Of a stretch of 7,526 bases of DNA, positions 1 to 5,844 are shown piece after piece. The stretch comes from Methanobacteriota archaeon (GTDB lineage Archaea > Halobacteriota > Methanocellia > Methanocellales > Methanocellaceae): assembly GCA_023436075.1 (NCBI GenBank), contig JAEZKS010000061.1, forward strand, positions 1 through 7,526. The letters are read 5' to 3'. Numbering within the stretch: position 1 is the first letter of the stretch; each line of letters begins with the position of its first letter. The position numbers were made by a program, and so were the translations under genes. The notes beneath the pieces are model-generated. The model was not told the origin of the DNA. It ran no database searches and worked only from the letters and a program-made list of their open reading frames with translations.

Positions 1-14
1 ATATTCAACACATC

Positions 15-278
15 TCAAGCAGATGATTCATTTAGAGAACCACCGGCCAAGAAATATCGAACAACCAACCAAACATCAGATCCACGACCACACCCAACAA
101 AGGGAGCGTCCCTCAGACCCTCACGAATATATGCCGCAGCCTTAGAACGGCCACTCATCCCGTGCTGGCGCACTGGGTCAGGACCGTATGAGCAGACTAC
201 GGCTATATGATTTTGACACTTTCCCGAAATTTCTCGGGAATGATATATTACTTCGCCATCGTACTTATACCTTTTCAT
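15..278 (-). CDS. Small unrecognised protein (87 aa)
   Basis: I do not recognise this protein. It has 87 residues, with no clear membrane segment or signal peptide. It opens with a charged, tyrosine-rich stretch (MKRYKYDGEV), has two cysteines near residues 21 and 29, a glycine/arginine-rich middle (about 40-68) and a hydrophobic patch (VWLVVRYFLAGG, 69-80). I chose the ATG at 278 rather than the one at 302, because 278 is preceded by AGAAAGG at a 6-base spacing while 302 has no ribosome site. A consensus-like TATA box (TTTAAATA, 354-361) lies upstream and would give a leader of roughly 50 bases. Codon third positions are visibly more AT-rich than in dnaG or pyrC. It lies downstream of the CHAT protease gene on the same strand, separated by 255 bases. 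It could be a recently acquired accessory gene, a partner of the protease, or a spurious frame. Confidence 0.42.
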   Translation of the reverse strand: MKRYKYDGEVIYHSREISGKCQNHIAVVCSYGPDPVRQHGMSGRSKAAAYIREGLRDAPFVGCGRGSDVWLVVRYFLAGGSLNESSA

Positions 279-353
279 CGATGGCCTTTCTGCACGCGTC
301 ATTGCACACGATTATGCAACGCCGCGCGGGATAACACCTTAAGCTTCCCATTG

Positions 354-361
354 TATTTAAA
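354..361 (-). promoter_or_regulatory. TATA box for the small gene at 15-278
   Basis: The minus strand reads TTTAAATA, a close match to the archaeal TATA consensus. A transcript starting about 26 bases downstream (near 331) would carry a leader of roughly 50 bases before the ATG at 278. The position relative to transcription start is inferred. Confidence 0.4.
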
Positions 362-415
362 GCTTACTGCTTGGGGGATGCGAAAGATGCATGCGATTTT
401 CCATTTTTCATGCAG

Positions 416-434
416 GCTTCCGATGTTCGGAAGC
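416..434. repeat. Inverted repeat / hairpin in the gap between the CHAT gene and the small gene
   Basis: GCTTCCGA and TCGGAAGC form a perfect 8-bp stem around a 3-base loop (TGT). A second, weaker inverted repeat abuts it (TGCATG 388-393 with CATGCA 409-414). The hairpin lies about 100 bases past the CHAT stop codon and upstream of the small gene's TATA box. It is not followed by a T-run on either strand, so it is not a typical terminator. It could be a processing site or an operator. Otherwise the gap 279-533 holds nothing I can support beyond the TATA box at 354-361. Confidence 0.5.
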
Positions 435-533
435 GAGCTGCGCATTTCGCCTTCTTCCGGGGCCATATTATGAGAGCCCGGCCGACAATCGCACATGCGT
501 CACGCGCGAGACATCAAAAGGCATCATTCATAC

Positions 534-2522
534 TTATAGTTTTCGCATTCTGATGCTACTCAGCGCCACTCTGGCTGCATCGGAGACACTGTCGTACAGG
601 CCGGAGCCATACAGGCACATGCCCTCCGGGTCTTCGCCCATATCCAGCAGGTCATCGGTGTTCAGTCCGGCCATCTCGAAACCGGTATCGGCTATCGCCA
701 CGCCATTGTCTGTGCAAGCGATCAGTCCTTTATCGCCGCCGGGCGCTGTACACTGGAGGGTGAAGCCGAAACTGTTCCTGCCGAGCCTGTAGAAAGGCAT
801 GAAAGAGCCCTTGCCGTCGAAGACTTTATAGAACCCGTCGCCGATCAGCAGGTACTCCTTACCTGTCACCGAGCATTCGCGGGCGCCCAGGCAAGCAGTC
901 ATGATCGGATAGCCTCTGGCCAGCATACGATAAAACCCGGCACAGACGTCAAGCGCGGCATCGTCCAGCAGCCGGAACATAGTGGCGATCCCACAGGCCG
1001 CCCCTTTCTCGACCAGTCTGACCCCCTGCAGATAGCTGGAGCACGAGTTGAGAAAAAAGACCGGAACGTTGCATGTGTTAACAGAGGATAGATCGGCATG
1101 GCCGTCCCTGCATTTCAGGCCATGCCGATCGCAGTGGCCGGCATAATGCACGACGTCAAAGCCCTCGGAAAACGTGCATAGCAGGTCATTATAGCCCAGA
1201 TCTCTACGAATTTCCACGTCGGCAACATCGCCAAGCAGATCTTTTAGGATGAGGGCTTCCTTTTCCATAGACCGATCATTGCATATGACACATATCTCCG
1301 GCGTCAGCCTGGAGCGCGCGTATCCCATGCTGTTCTTCATCGCCCCGATGCCAGACAGCGTCGCGTCGACAGGACAACCATCCGAGAACCAGTGTTGGGT
1401 CTGTGCGTCGTATAGAGATGGAAGGACGATTACGTCTGCAAGCTCGCAGTCGCCCCGTGTCTGCCCGGCCTGATGTGCATTAAAGTTCCGTACGGAGAGC
1501 GACACTACCTCACGCTCCGAAAGGCGTATGCCTCGTGGGACATAGACGGCAGACAGCGATCTCATTAAAAACGGCAGAAGTTCGATGCTGGAAGGAACCG
1601 GATCAACGTAGGATGCCATGTGCCAGGTGCTAAAGGCCCGGCAGCCCGATCGTAGCGTTTCCGAGTATACCAGCAGACGATCGGGCATGGTCATGAGCAT
1701 CAACTCTTCCGGGGCATAGCCAGTGAGCGCCCGCACGTCGATGCCTGGCAGCCGGTTTCCATTGCGGGCCTCGCACCTCACGGCGCAGTCTGCCTGGAAG
1801 GTATGGCTGAGCATCTTCCCCGCCCAGCGCTCGAACTCCCTGTACTCCGCTGGTATGTCGATGGATTTGCCGCCGGCTTCGAGATATGGCTCGTCGCCCG
1901 TCTCGATCGATGCGCCCGTATAGTACGATAGCGGAGCGGCTGCGAAGAGATATCTCAGGTCAGGCGGAAGACATAGTCGGATCGGGCTGTGCTGAGATGC
2001 TTGAGGCAGGTCCGGGCAGTCTGGCGAGAGACATATACCCGGAGGAGGAATGCGGAAGAGCGGATGGCTCTTGTATGGCGATGTTTCGCCAGGTCCTGAG
2101 CAAACAAGGGAGATAGCTCGAAACATCGATTCGATTCTGCCATCCGTCGCGATCGCTTCCCTGGCCATTCGCTTCACGCCGACCGTCGCGTTTCCCATTC
2201 CGGGCCTGTCGCCAGCCAGCCGCACCTTTTCAGCAGAATATTCGAGCACGCAATCGCAATGTGGCGATATGAAAAGGCGATCATGCGACTCTACGGCGAT
2301 AACCTGCCTGTCGCCGACAACCGGGTGCCTGCCATGCCCTATGCACCTGACGGATTCTGGGTCCCCCGCATCTATAAGATAGGCCCTCCTGGCACTTGAC
2401 GAGATTTGATCGATCGTCATTTCCCGGTAGTAGTCGACGGGAAAGGAAGGCTTCTGCATCCGACGCAGGCTGACGCTACGGCATCCGTTTCCCGCACGGA
2501 TTATTCCAATATTACTGTTCAT
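534..2522 (-). CDS. CHAT-domain (caspase-like) cysteine protease, haloarchaeal type (662 aa)
   Basis: The C-terminal part is a CHAT domain, a caspase-fold cysteine protease. The catalytic pair is visible: His463 in VVHYAGHCD (457-465) and Cys494 in VFFLNSCSSY (488-497). Further conserved blocks are GAACGIATM (507-515), GYPIMTACLGARE (537-549) and the YLLIGDG turn (557-563). Residues 1-400 form a long region of unknown fold with blocks such as AAPLSYYTGASI (194-205) and STWHMASYVDP (298-308), which I recall from uncharacterised haloarchaeal proteins of similar size. A beta-rich tail (565-662) ends the protein. No signal peptide or membrane segment is evident, so it is probably cytoplasmic. The ATG at 2522 is supported by GAGGGGGT a few bases upstream. 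The natural substrate cannot be told from the sequence. CHAT proteases elsewhere act in cell-death and defence systems, for example gasdermin cleavage, but no gasdermin-like partner is seen here. Confidence 0.85.
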   Translation of the reverse strand: MNSNIGIIRAGNGCRSVSLRRMQKPSFPVDYYREMTIDQISSSARRAYLIDAGDPESVRCIGHGRHPVVGDRQVIAVESHDRLFISPHCDCVLEYSAEKVRLAGDRPGMGNATVGVKRMAREAIATDGRIESMFRAISLVCSGPGETSPYKSHPLFRIPPPGICLSPDCPDLPQASQHSPIRLCLPPDLRYLFAAAPLSYYTGASIETGDEPYLEAGGKSIDIPAEYREFERWAGKMLSHTFQADCAVRCEARNGNRLPGIDVRALTGYAPEELMLMTMPDRLLVYSETLRSGCRAFSTWHMASYVDPVPSSIELLPFLMRSLSAVYVPRGIRLSEREVVSLSVRNFNAHQAGQTRGDCELADVIVLPSLYDAQTQHWFSDGCPVDATLSGIGAMKNSMGYARSRLTPEICVICNDRSMEKEALILKDLLGDVADVEIRRDLGYNDLLCTFSEGFDVVHYAGHCDRHGLKCRDGHADLSSVNTCNVPVFFLNSCSSYLQGVRLVEKGAACGIATMFRLLDDAALDVCAGFYRMLARGYPIMTACLGARECSVTGKEYLLIGDGFYKVFDGKGSFMPFYRLGRNSFGFTLQCTAPGGDKGLIACTDNGVAIADTGFEMAGLNTDDLLDMGEDPEGMCLYGSGLYDSVSDAARVALSSIRMRKL

Positions 2523-2540
2523 AAGTTACCCCCTCAACAA

Positions 2541-2558
2541 CGCCCGGTTTCCCGGGCG
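2541..2558 (-). promoter_or_regulatory. Stable GNRA-capped hairpin in the CHAT gene leader
   Basis: On the transcript strand the sequence is CGCCCGG, then GAAA, then CCGGGCG. This is a perfect 7-bp GC-only stem closed by a GNRA tetraloop. It lies 18 bases upstream of the start codon and just before the ribosome site (about 2528-2535), inside the predicted leader. It could shield or present the ribosome site, stabilise the 5' end, or bind a regulator. The structure is clear; its role is inferred. Confidence 0.6.
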
Positions 2559-2592
2559 ATTGCGCTGGGATAGCAGTAGCCGTTCAAGGGAG

Positions 2593-2598
2593 ATATAT
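2593..2598 (-). promoter_or_regulatory. Probable TATA box of the CHAT gene
   Basis: The minus strand reads ACATATATCT around this site. A start about 26 bases downstream (near 2569) would give a leader of about 47 bases that contains the GNRA hairpin and the ribosome site. An alternative A/T-rich element (TTTTAAAT) lies further upstream, near 2628-2635. Confidence 0.4.
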
Positions 2599-2662
2599 GT
2601 GATTTTAACTGATCTTAAAGAGGCCATTTAAAATTAGATTGTGAATTTAACGCATGGAATAA

Positions 2663-2680
2663 TCAAGAATCAATTCTTGA
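2663..2680 (-). terminator. Inverted repeat over the UPF0146 stop codon, possible terminator
   Basis: TCAAGAAT and ATTCTTGA form a perfect 8-bp stem with a 2-base loop. It overlaps the stop codon at 2670-2672. Downstream on the minus strand the sequence is AT-rich (TTATTCC), with a short T-run only further on, near 2631-2634. Termination here is possible but weakly supported. Confidence 0.3.
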
Positions 2681-3080
2681 ATAGGTAGAAATAGGCTTGT
2701 TTATAGTTGACGCATCTTGCGTGCTGATAATGTCTGTCGAGATCGACATGTTCCGATGAGAACGGACGGATGATCAGGTCGGCGCCTGCGGCAGAGGCCA
2801 CTTCGGCGATTGGTACCTGCATGTCAGGAGGAGGCCGGATCGAATATACCAGCGCTGCGCCGTGATATAGGCTCACGTCCGGCCGGTATATGTCGTCCCG
2901 GACGAACCTTATGCCCGGTGTGCCGGGATCGGTCACGTCGGTGCATACGAGGTCGAAAGTATCCTTGAGCAGGAGGGCAACGTCAGGGTGGTGTCCGATG
3001 CCGACTTCCACGATCCTTGCGCCGGCGGGATAATTCAAGCGGATGAACTCTGCCAGGCTATCATAACCTATAATGCCCAT
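2670..3080 (-). CDS. UPF0146 family Rossmann-fold protein (136 aa)
   Basis: This small archaeal family of unknown function has a methyltransferase-like Rossmann fold. Visible blocks are the glycine-rich loop RIVEVGIGHHPDVALLL (22-38), the acidic strand DLVCTDVTD (43-51), the family signature LVYSIRPPPDMQVPIAEVA (77-95), a strand ADLIIRPFSSE (100-110) and the C-terminal VNYKQAYFYLF (124-134). The length fits the family. The glycine-rich loop suggests nucleotide or S-adenosylmethionine binding, but no activity is established that I know of. I chose the ATG at 3080. A TTG at 3089 (139 aa) is also open, but a TATATA box at 3107-3112 predicts a transcript start near 3083, favouring a nearly leaderless message. 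The gene is divergent from the acetyltransferase gene. Confidence 0.8.
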   Translation of the reverse strand: MGIIGYDSLAEFIRLNYPAGARIVEVGIGHHPDVALLLKDTFDLVCTDVTDPGTPGIRFVRDDIYRPDVSLYHGAALVYSIRPPPDMQVPIAEVASAAGADLIIRPFSSEHVDLDRHYQHARCVNYKQAYFYLFKN

Positions 3081-3106
3081 GAGCCCCAATATGATCTTCT
3101 CAGTCG

Positions 3107-3112
3107 TATATA
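3107..3112 (-). promoter_or_regulatory. TATATA box between the divergent UPF0146 and acetyltransferase genes
   Basis: TATATA is palindromic, so it could serve either strand. The distance fits the minus-strand gene, with a predicted start near 3083 and the ATG at 3080. Read on the plus strand it would start transcripts near 3136, inside the acetyltransferase gene, so that gene more likely uses an upstream A/T element such as CTATAATG (about 3068-3075) or AATATGAT (3088-3095). Confidence 0.4.
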
Positions 3113-3122
3113 CTTACGGGTG

Positions 3123-3578
3123 ATGCTACTGATCAATATCAGGCCATTCGAGTTAAGCGATTCACGGGAAATCCTGGAGATGGAAGAGAATATTTTCAGA
3201 GAGCCGAACCCGCTACTCTACCAGATGATCGAAAGCTACCCATCCGAGGGATTCATCGTCGCCGAGGTCGGCGGCGTCCTGTGCGGATACCTGGTCGGCG
3301 TGCTATTCATGGACGAGGCCCGTGTGCTGCTCCTGGCGGTCAGAGAAGATTACCGGCGCAAGAATATCGGCACGAAGCTCATCAGCTCGTTCGTCGACTC
3401 GGTGCGAAGCAGGGCCAACATGGTACGGCTGGAAGTGCGCAGCAACAACCTGGCAGCGCAGACATTCTATTTCAAGCTGGGATTCCGGTTCGTCGGCATC
3501 ATCAACAATTACTACAAGAATGGGGACAGCGCCTATATCATGATCAGGCCGTTGGACCGGCTGACGCTCTTTCTCTGA
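3123..3578 (+). CDS. rimI: RimI-like GNAT N-acetyltransferase (151 aa)
   Basis: This enzyme transfers acetyl from acetyl-CoA to an amine; in archaea, proteins of this type acetylate protein N-termini. The GNAT fold is clear: N-terminal INIRPFELSD (4-13), a central beta region FIVAEVGGVLCGYLVGVLF (44-62), motif A with the acetyl-CoA loop VREDYRRKNIGTKLI (73-87, R-K-N-I-G-T matching Q/R-x-x-G-x-G/A) and motif B LEVRSNNLAAQTFYFKLGF (103-121), followed by VGIINNYYKNGDSAYIM, typical of RimI. The length is normal for the family. I chose the ATG at 3123 because homologues begin a few residues before I-R-P. The frame is open back to 2988, and a GTG at 3120 is an alternative. GGGTG just upstream is a poor ribosome site, so the message may be almost leaderless. 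It is the only plus-strand gene here. Confidence 0.88.
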   Translation: MLLINIRPFELSDSREILEMEENIFREPNPLLYQMIESYPSEGFIVAEVGGVLCGYLVGVLFMDEARVLLLAVREDYRRKNIGTKLISSFVDSVRSRANMVRLEVRSNNLAAQTFYFKLGFRFVGIINNYYKNGDSAYIMIRPLDRLTLFL

Positions 3579-3583
3579 CTGAC

Positions 3584-3622
3584 GATAAAAAAGAAATGGC
3601 CAGCGAGATCTTACTCGCTGGT
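3584..3622 (-). terminator. Hairpin plus U-tract terminator of dnaG
   Basis: On the minus strand an 8-bp stem (3614-3621 with 3600-3607, extendable by one wobble pair) closes a 6-base loop that contains the TAA stop of dnaG. It is followed by CCATTTCTTTTTTATC, including six consecutive T. This looks like a factor-independent terminator. It lies in the short 32-base gap between the convergent acetyltransferase and dnaG genes. No matching T-tract follows the stem on the plus strand. Confidence 0.6.
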
Positions 3623-5071
3623 GATCACTTTCACGTTTGAAGGCTGCTTCACGATGCTGCCGATCTTGACGCCCACGAGGTACTCGAGGTTCTTCTCGGC
3701 TGCGATGTCCAGCATGCGCTGGGTAATCACACCGTCGAAGACGACGCTCTTCACATCGCCGTTGGTTTCCTTGAGCGTGTTGGCGAGGTCGCGCACTGCG
3801 ACGGTCTGAATCACGTTCTTGTTCGCGTCCAGCAGCCTGGCACTCAGTGTTCCCGAGAGTTCCTTCATGATGGAGTCGAACTCGCTCGGCTCCTTCCGGG
3901 CCGGAGGCTGTTCGCGGGGCTCGCGGGGCTCGCGGGATTCGCGGGGCTCCCTTTCCTCGCGCCTCTCGCGGCGCTCGTCGCGGTCCCTGCGGTCATCGCG
4001 GCGCTCGCGGCGCTCGTCGCGCTCGTCCGACCCGCGCCTCAGGCTCTTGCGCCTCGGGGCCTCGCCGCGCTCTCCGCGCTCACTGCGCTCGCGGCTCTCA
4101 CGCTGCGGGTACTCCCGCGGCTGGTACTCCCGCTGCTGCGGGGGCGCCTGCACCTCGGGCTTCGCTGCCAGTGCCTGGGCGGCCTCAGACATAGGCTCTC
4201 TGGCCATCTCGGCTGCCTTTGGCGACGGGTTGATCTGCTTATTCCGCCTGCGCTGCGGTACCTCGACGACCTGCTCGACCGGCACCTTGCTGCGGAGCGC
4301 CTTGATGACCTCTTTCTGGGTCAGCTCCTCGACGCCCTTGCCGTCCGGGCCCCGGGCCACGAAGTCGACGTCGGCAACCTGTAGCAGCTCCTTCAGAATG
4401 AGCTCTCCGCCCCTGTCGCCGTCAGTGAACACGGTCACAGTCTTCTTCTTGCTGAGCTCGGCCACGAGCTGCGGCACGTTGGTGCCCTCGACGGCGATCG
4501 CGTTCTTGATGCCGAACTTGAGCAGGTTCAGGACGTCCGCACGGCCCTCGACGACGAGAATCGCGTCGGAGTCGAGCACGTTCGGGCCCGCCGGCAGGTT
4601 GTCGATGAAGGTGACTTCCTCGACCCGCACGGCCTGCTTGACCGCGTCGGTGATCTCCTGACTCTCGGGCACGGTGTTGTCGAACATCTCAGTGAGAATG
4701 TGCTTCGCACGGTCGATGATCTGCTTCCGCTTGGAAGAGCGCACGTCCTCGATCTTCGTGACAGTGATCTTCGAGATGCACGGGCCGACCCTGTCGATGG
4801 TCTCCAGCGCGGCGGCCAGGATAGAGGTCTCGACCTTGTCCAGGCTGCTGGGGATCAGAATGTTGCCGCTGGACTTGCCGTATTTCGAGGTGATGTTGAC
4901 CTCGATGCGGCCGATCCTGCCAGTCTTCTGGAGTTCGCGAAGGTCCAGGTCCGCTCCCAGCAGGCCCTCGGTCTGGCCGAAAACTGCCCCTACCACGTCG
5001 GGGCGTTCGACGACGCCCTCGGCGCTGATATGAGCGTGAATTACGTATTTTGTCGTGTCAGATTCTTCCAT
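3611..5071 (-). CDS. dnaG: Archaeal DnaG, Toprim protein of the exosome (486 aa)
   Basis: Archaeal DnaG resembles bacterial primase in its Toprim domain and is known mainly as a subunit of the RNA-degrading exosome, with affinity for A-rich RNA; limited primase activity has been reported. Domains in order: a conserved N-terminal domain (1-160) starting TTKYVIHAHISAEGVVERPD and FGQTEGLLG (31-39); the Toprim domain (about 168-245) with catalytic Glu175 in ILVVEGRADV and the metal-binding Asp217/Asp219 in VFTDGDRGG; a charged linker (about 311-390) rich in Arg, Glu and Asp; and a conserved C-terminal domain (397-486). The start at 5071 is set by GGAGTGAT 4 bases upstream and by family similarity. 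The frame is open to 5206, but those extra residues look non-coding. The TATA-like TTTTTATTA at 5117-5125 fits a short leader. Confidence 0.96.
   Translation of the reverse strand: MEESDTTKYVIHAHISAEGVVERPDVVGAVFGQTEGLLGADLDLRELQKTGRIGRIEVNITSKYGKSSGNILIPSSLDKVETSILAAALETIDRVGPCISKITVTKIEDVRSSKRKQIIDRAKHILTEMFDNTVPESQEITDAVKQAVRVEEVTFIDNLPAGPNVLDSDAILVVEGRADVLNLLKFGIKNAIAVEGTNVPQLVAELSKKKTVTVFTDGDRGGELILKELLQVADVDFVARGPDGKGVEELTQKEVIKALRSKVPVEQVVEVPQRRRNKQINPSPKAAEMAREPMSEAAQALAAKPEVQAPPQQREYQPREYPQRESRERSERGERGEAPRRKSLRRGSDERDERRERRDDRRDRDERRERREEREPRESREPREPREQPPARKEPSEFDSIMKELSGTLSARLLDANKNVIQTVAVRDLANTLKETNGDVKSVVFDGVITQRMLDIAAEKNLEYLVGVKIGSIVKQPSNVKVITSE
3902..4141 (-). repeat. Low-complexity Arg/Glu/Asp linker repeats within dnaG
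   Basis: Residues 311-390 of DnaG are almost entirely Arg, Glu, Asp, Pro and Ser, built from short units such as EPR/ESR (377-388) and DERRER/DDRRDR (350-371). At DNA level this gives tandem 9-base units around CTCGCGGGG (about 3911-3951) and GCGCTCGCG-type units (about 3960-4025). Such repeats can expand or contract. The segment separates the Toprim core from the C-terminal domain and probably acts as a flexible, charged tether, perhaps touching RNA. Confidence 0.75.
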
Positions 5072-5116
5072 TTTTATCACTCCTGAAGCTCCCTGACACT
5101 GTCGAAAATAGTCGGG

Positions 5117-5125
5117 TAATAAAAA
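5117..5125 (-). promoter_or_regulatory. Probable TATA box of dnaG
   Basis: The minus strand reads TTTTTATTA. A start about 26 bases downstream (near 5095) would leave a leader of about 24 bases with the GGAGTGAT ribosome site (5076-5083) in it. This matches the archaeal spacing rule, but the box itself is imperfect. Confidence 0.42.
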
Positions 5126-5179
5126 GTGGCCCTTACGCATATCGTGCACGCTTAGCGTCACGCATGGTTTACAGGACCC

Positions 5180-5206
5180 ATGGCGTACCTGTATGCTGTA
5201 CGCCAT
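5180..5206. repeat. 9-bp inverted repeat upstream of dnaG
   Basis: ATGGCGTAC (5180-5188) and GTACGCCAT (5198-5206) are perfect inverted copies with a 9-base spacer. They lie about 60 bases upstream of the presumed dnaG TATA box, so they would act as DNA (an operator-like site) rather than in the leader, unless transcription starts further upstream. A competing pair, ACAGG (5171-5175) with CCTGT (5188-5192), overlaps the left arm. Confidence 0.5.
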
Positions 5207-5427
5207 ACGCTCACACAGATCAGTTCAACGGCCGCGCACATAAGGTCTGGCGCCCGAGGCCGTTTTCGTGAGATATGATGAATGAATGATTATTACCCTG
5301 ACTATTGAAATGCAGGAAACTTGTCTCTACTTTTCAATGGAATGCCGCCGTTTACATGCCCTCGTCATCAAAGCGATCAGGCACGGTTGAAACGGGTTGT
5401 TGGCGTACTATTGTGTGCGCTAGAGGT

Positions 5428-5844
5428 TTAATAATGTTGTGGTTTCGTGGAACAAACTTCCTTGAGGTTTTCCACGTAGCCGTACAGATTCTCGACTTCC
5501 GTGATCTCCTTTTTCAGCAGCCCGCGGAGGGAACAGCGGATGTCGTTGTCAGGCCTGAGGCCGTCGGCCTCCATGTACAGGCATATCTGGCGGGCGACCT
5601 CTTCGCCCCGCTCGTCCCAGTCCGTCAATATTATAATGTCTTTCTTCGACCTCGCCAGGCTCTCGGAGAGGTTCAGCAGGGATTTCTGCGAGGTCATGAC
5701 GATCTCGCCCGCGACGCCCAGTTTCGCCAGCGCCTCGGTATCCCGCCGGCCCTCGACAAGGATGACCGCGCCGCACATCGCCCGATCCTTCAGCTCGTCG
5801 ATCAGCTCCTCGATGCCGGCGAGACGCTCACAGTCATCCATCAT
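5428..5844 (-). CDS. UPF0292 small Toprim-domain protein (138 aa)
   Basis: This is a stand-alone Toprim protein of the archaeal UPF0292 family (small primase-like, COG1658-type); its biochemical role is not established. The Toprim motifs are complete: Glu31 in VILVEGRRDTEAL (27-39), then IVMTSQKSLLNLSESL (48-63), the DxD pair Asp75/Asp77 in IILTDWDERG (71-80), and the family-typical end LLKKEITEVENL (109-120). Toprim folds bind Mg2+ and act on nucleic acid phosphodiesters, as in primases, topoisomerases and the RNase M5 nuclease. The start at 5844 is chosen because GGAGGGG (5852-5858) sits 7-9 bases upstream; the adjacent ATG at 5841 is an alternative. It overlaps the end of the DUF167 gene by 11 bases, pointing to one message and coupled translation. 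dnaG, also Toprim, follows on the same strand. Confidence 0.88.
   Translation of the reverse strand: MMDDCERLAGIEELIDELKDRAMCGAVILVEGRRDTEALAKLGVAGEIVMTSQKSLLNLSESLARSKKDIIILTDWDERGEEVARQICLYMEADGLRPDNDIRCSLRGLLKKEITEVENLYGYVENLKEVCSTKPQHY

Larger units (their letters stand above)
5072..5427. other. 356-base gap between dnaG and the UPF0292 gene
   Basis: No credible gene lies here on either strand. The gap holds the dnaG ribosome site (5076-5083), the dnaG TATA-like element (5117-5125), a 9-bp inverted repeat at 5180-5206, a small palindrome ACGCT-T-AGCGT at 5148-5158, and a weak inverted pair ATTGAAA (5304-5310) with TTTCAAT (5332-5338). The octamer TGGCGTAC occurs at 5181-5188 and again at 5401-5408, and inverted at 5198-5205. 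I see no tRNA or convincing C/D-box RNA. Confidence 0.5.

Noticed and set aside
299..496. A 65-residue minus-strand frame in the gap after the CHAT gene
   Set aside because: No ribosome site precedes the ATG at 496, the frame overlaps the small gene's TATA box and the 416-434 hairpin, and the product has no recognisable features. A shorter start at 445 with a weak AAGG cannot be fully excluded.
3819..4661. A 280-residue open frame on the plus strand opposite dnaG
   Set aside because: It is a composition artefact of the GC-rich, repeat-coded Arg/Glu linker: the product is mostly Ser and Arg, with no domain, and the opposite strand encodes unmistakable DnaG.
5072..5206. A 45-residue N-terminal extension of DnaG from the ATG at 5206
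   Set aside because: Family members begin near TTKY-IHAH, a clear ribosome site precedes the ATG at 5071, and the extension covers the presumed promoter.
5275..5301. Possible C/D-box guide RNA on the plus strand (ATGATGA C box, then CTGA)
   Set aside because: The spacing between the boxes is 16 bases, longer than usual, and there is no convincing C' or final D box downstream. A similar CTGA/TTGATGA pair on the minus strand near 5360-5375 also lacks the outer boxes.
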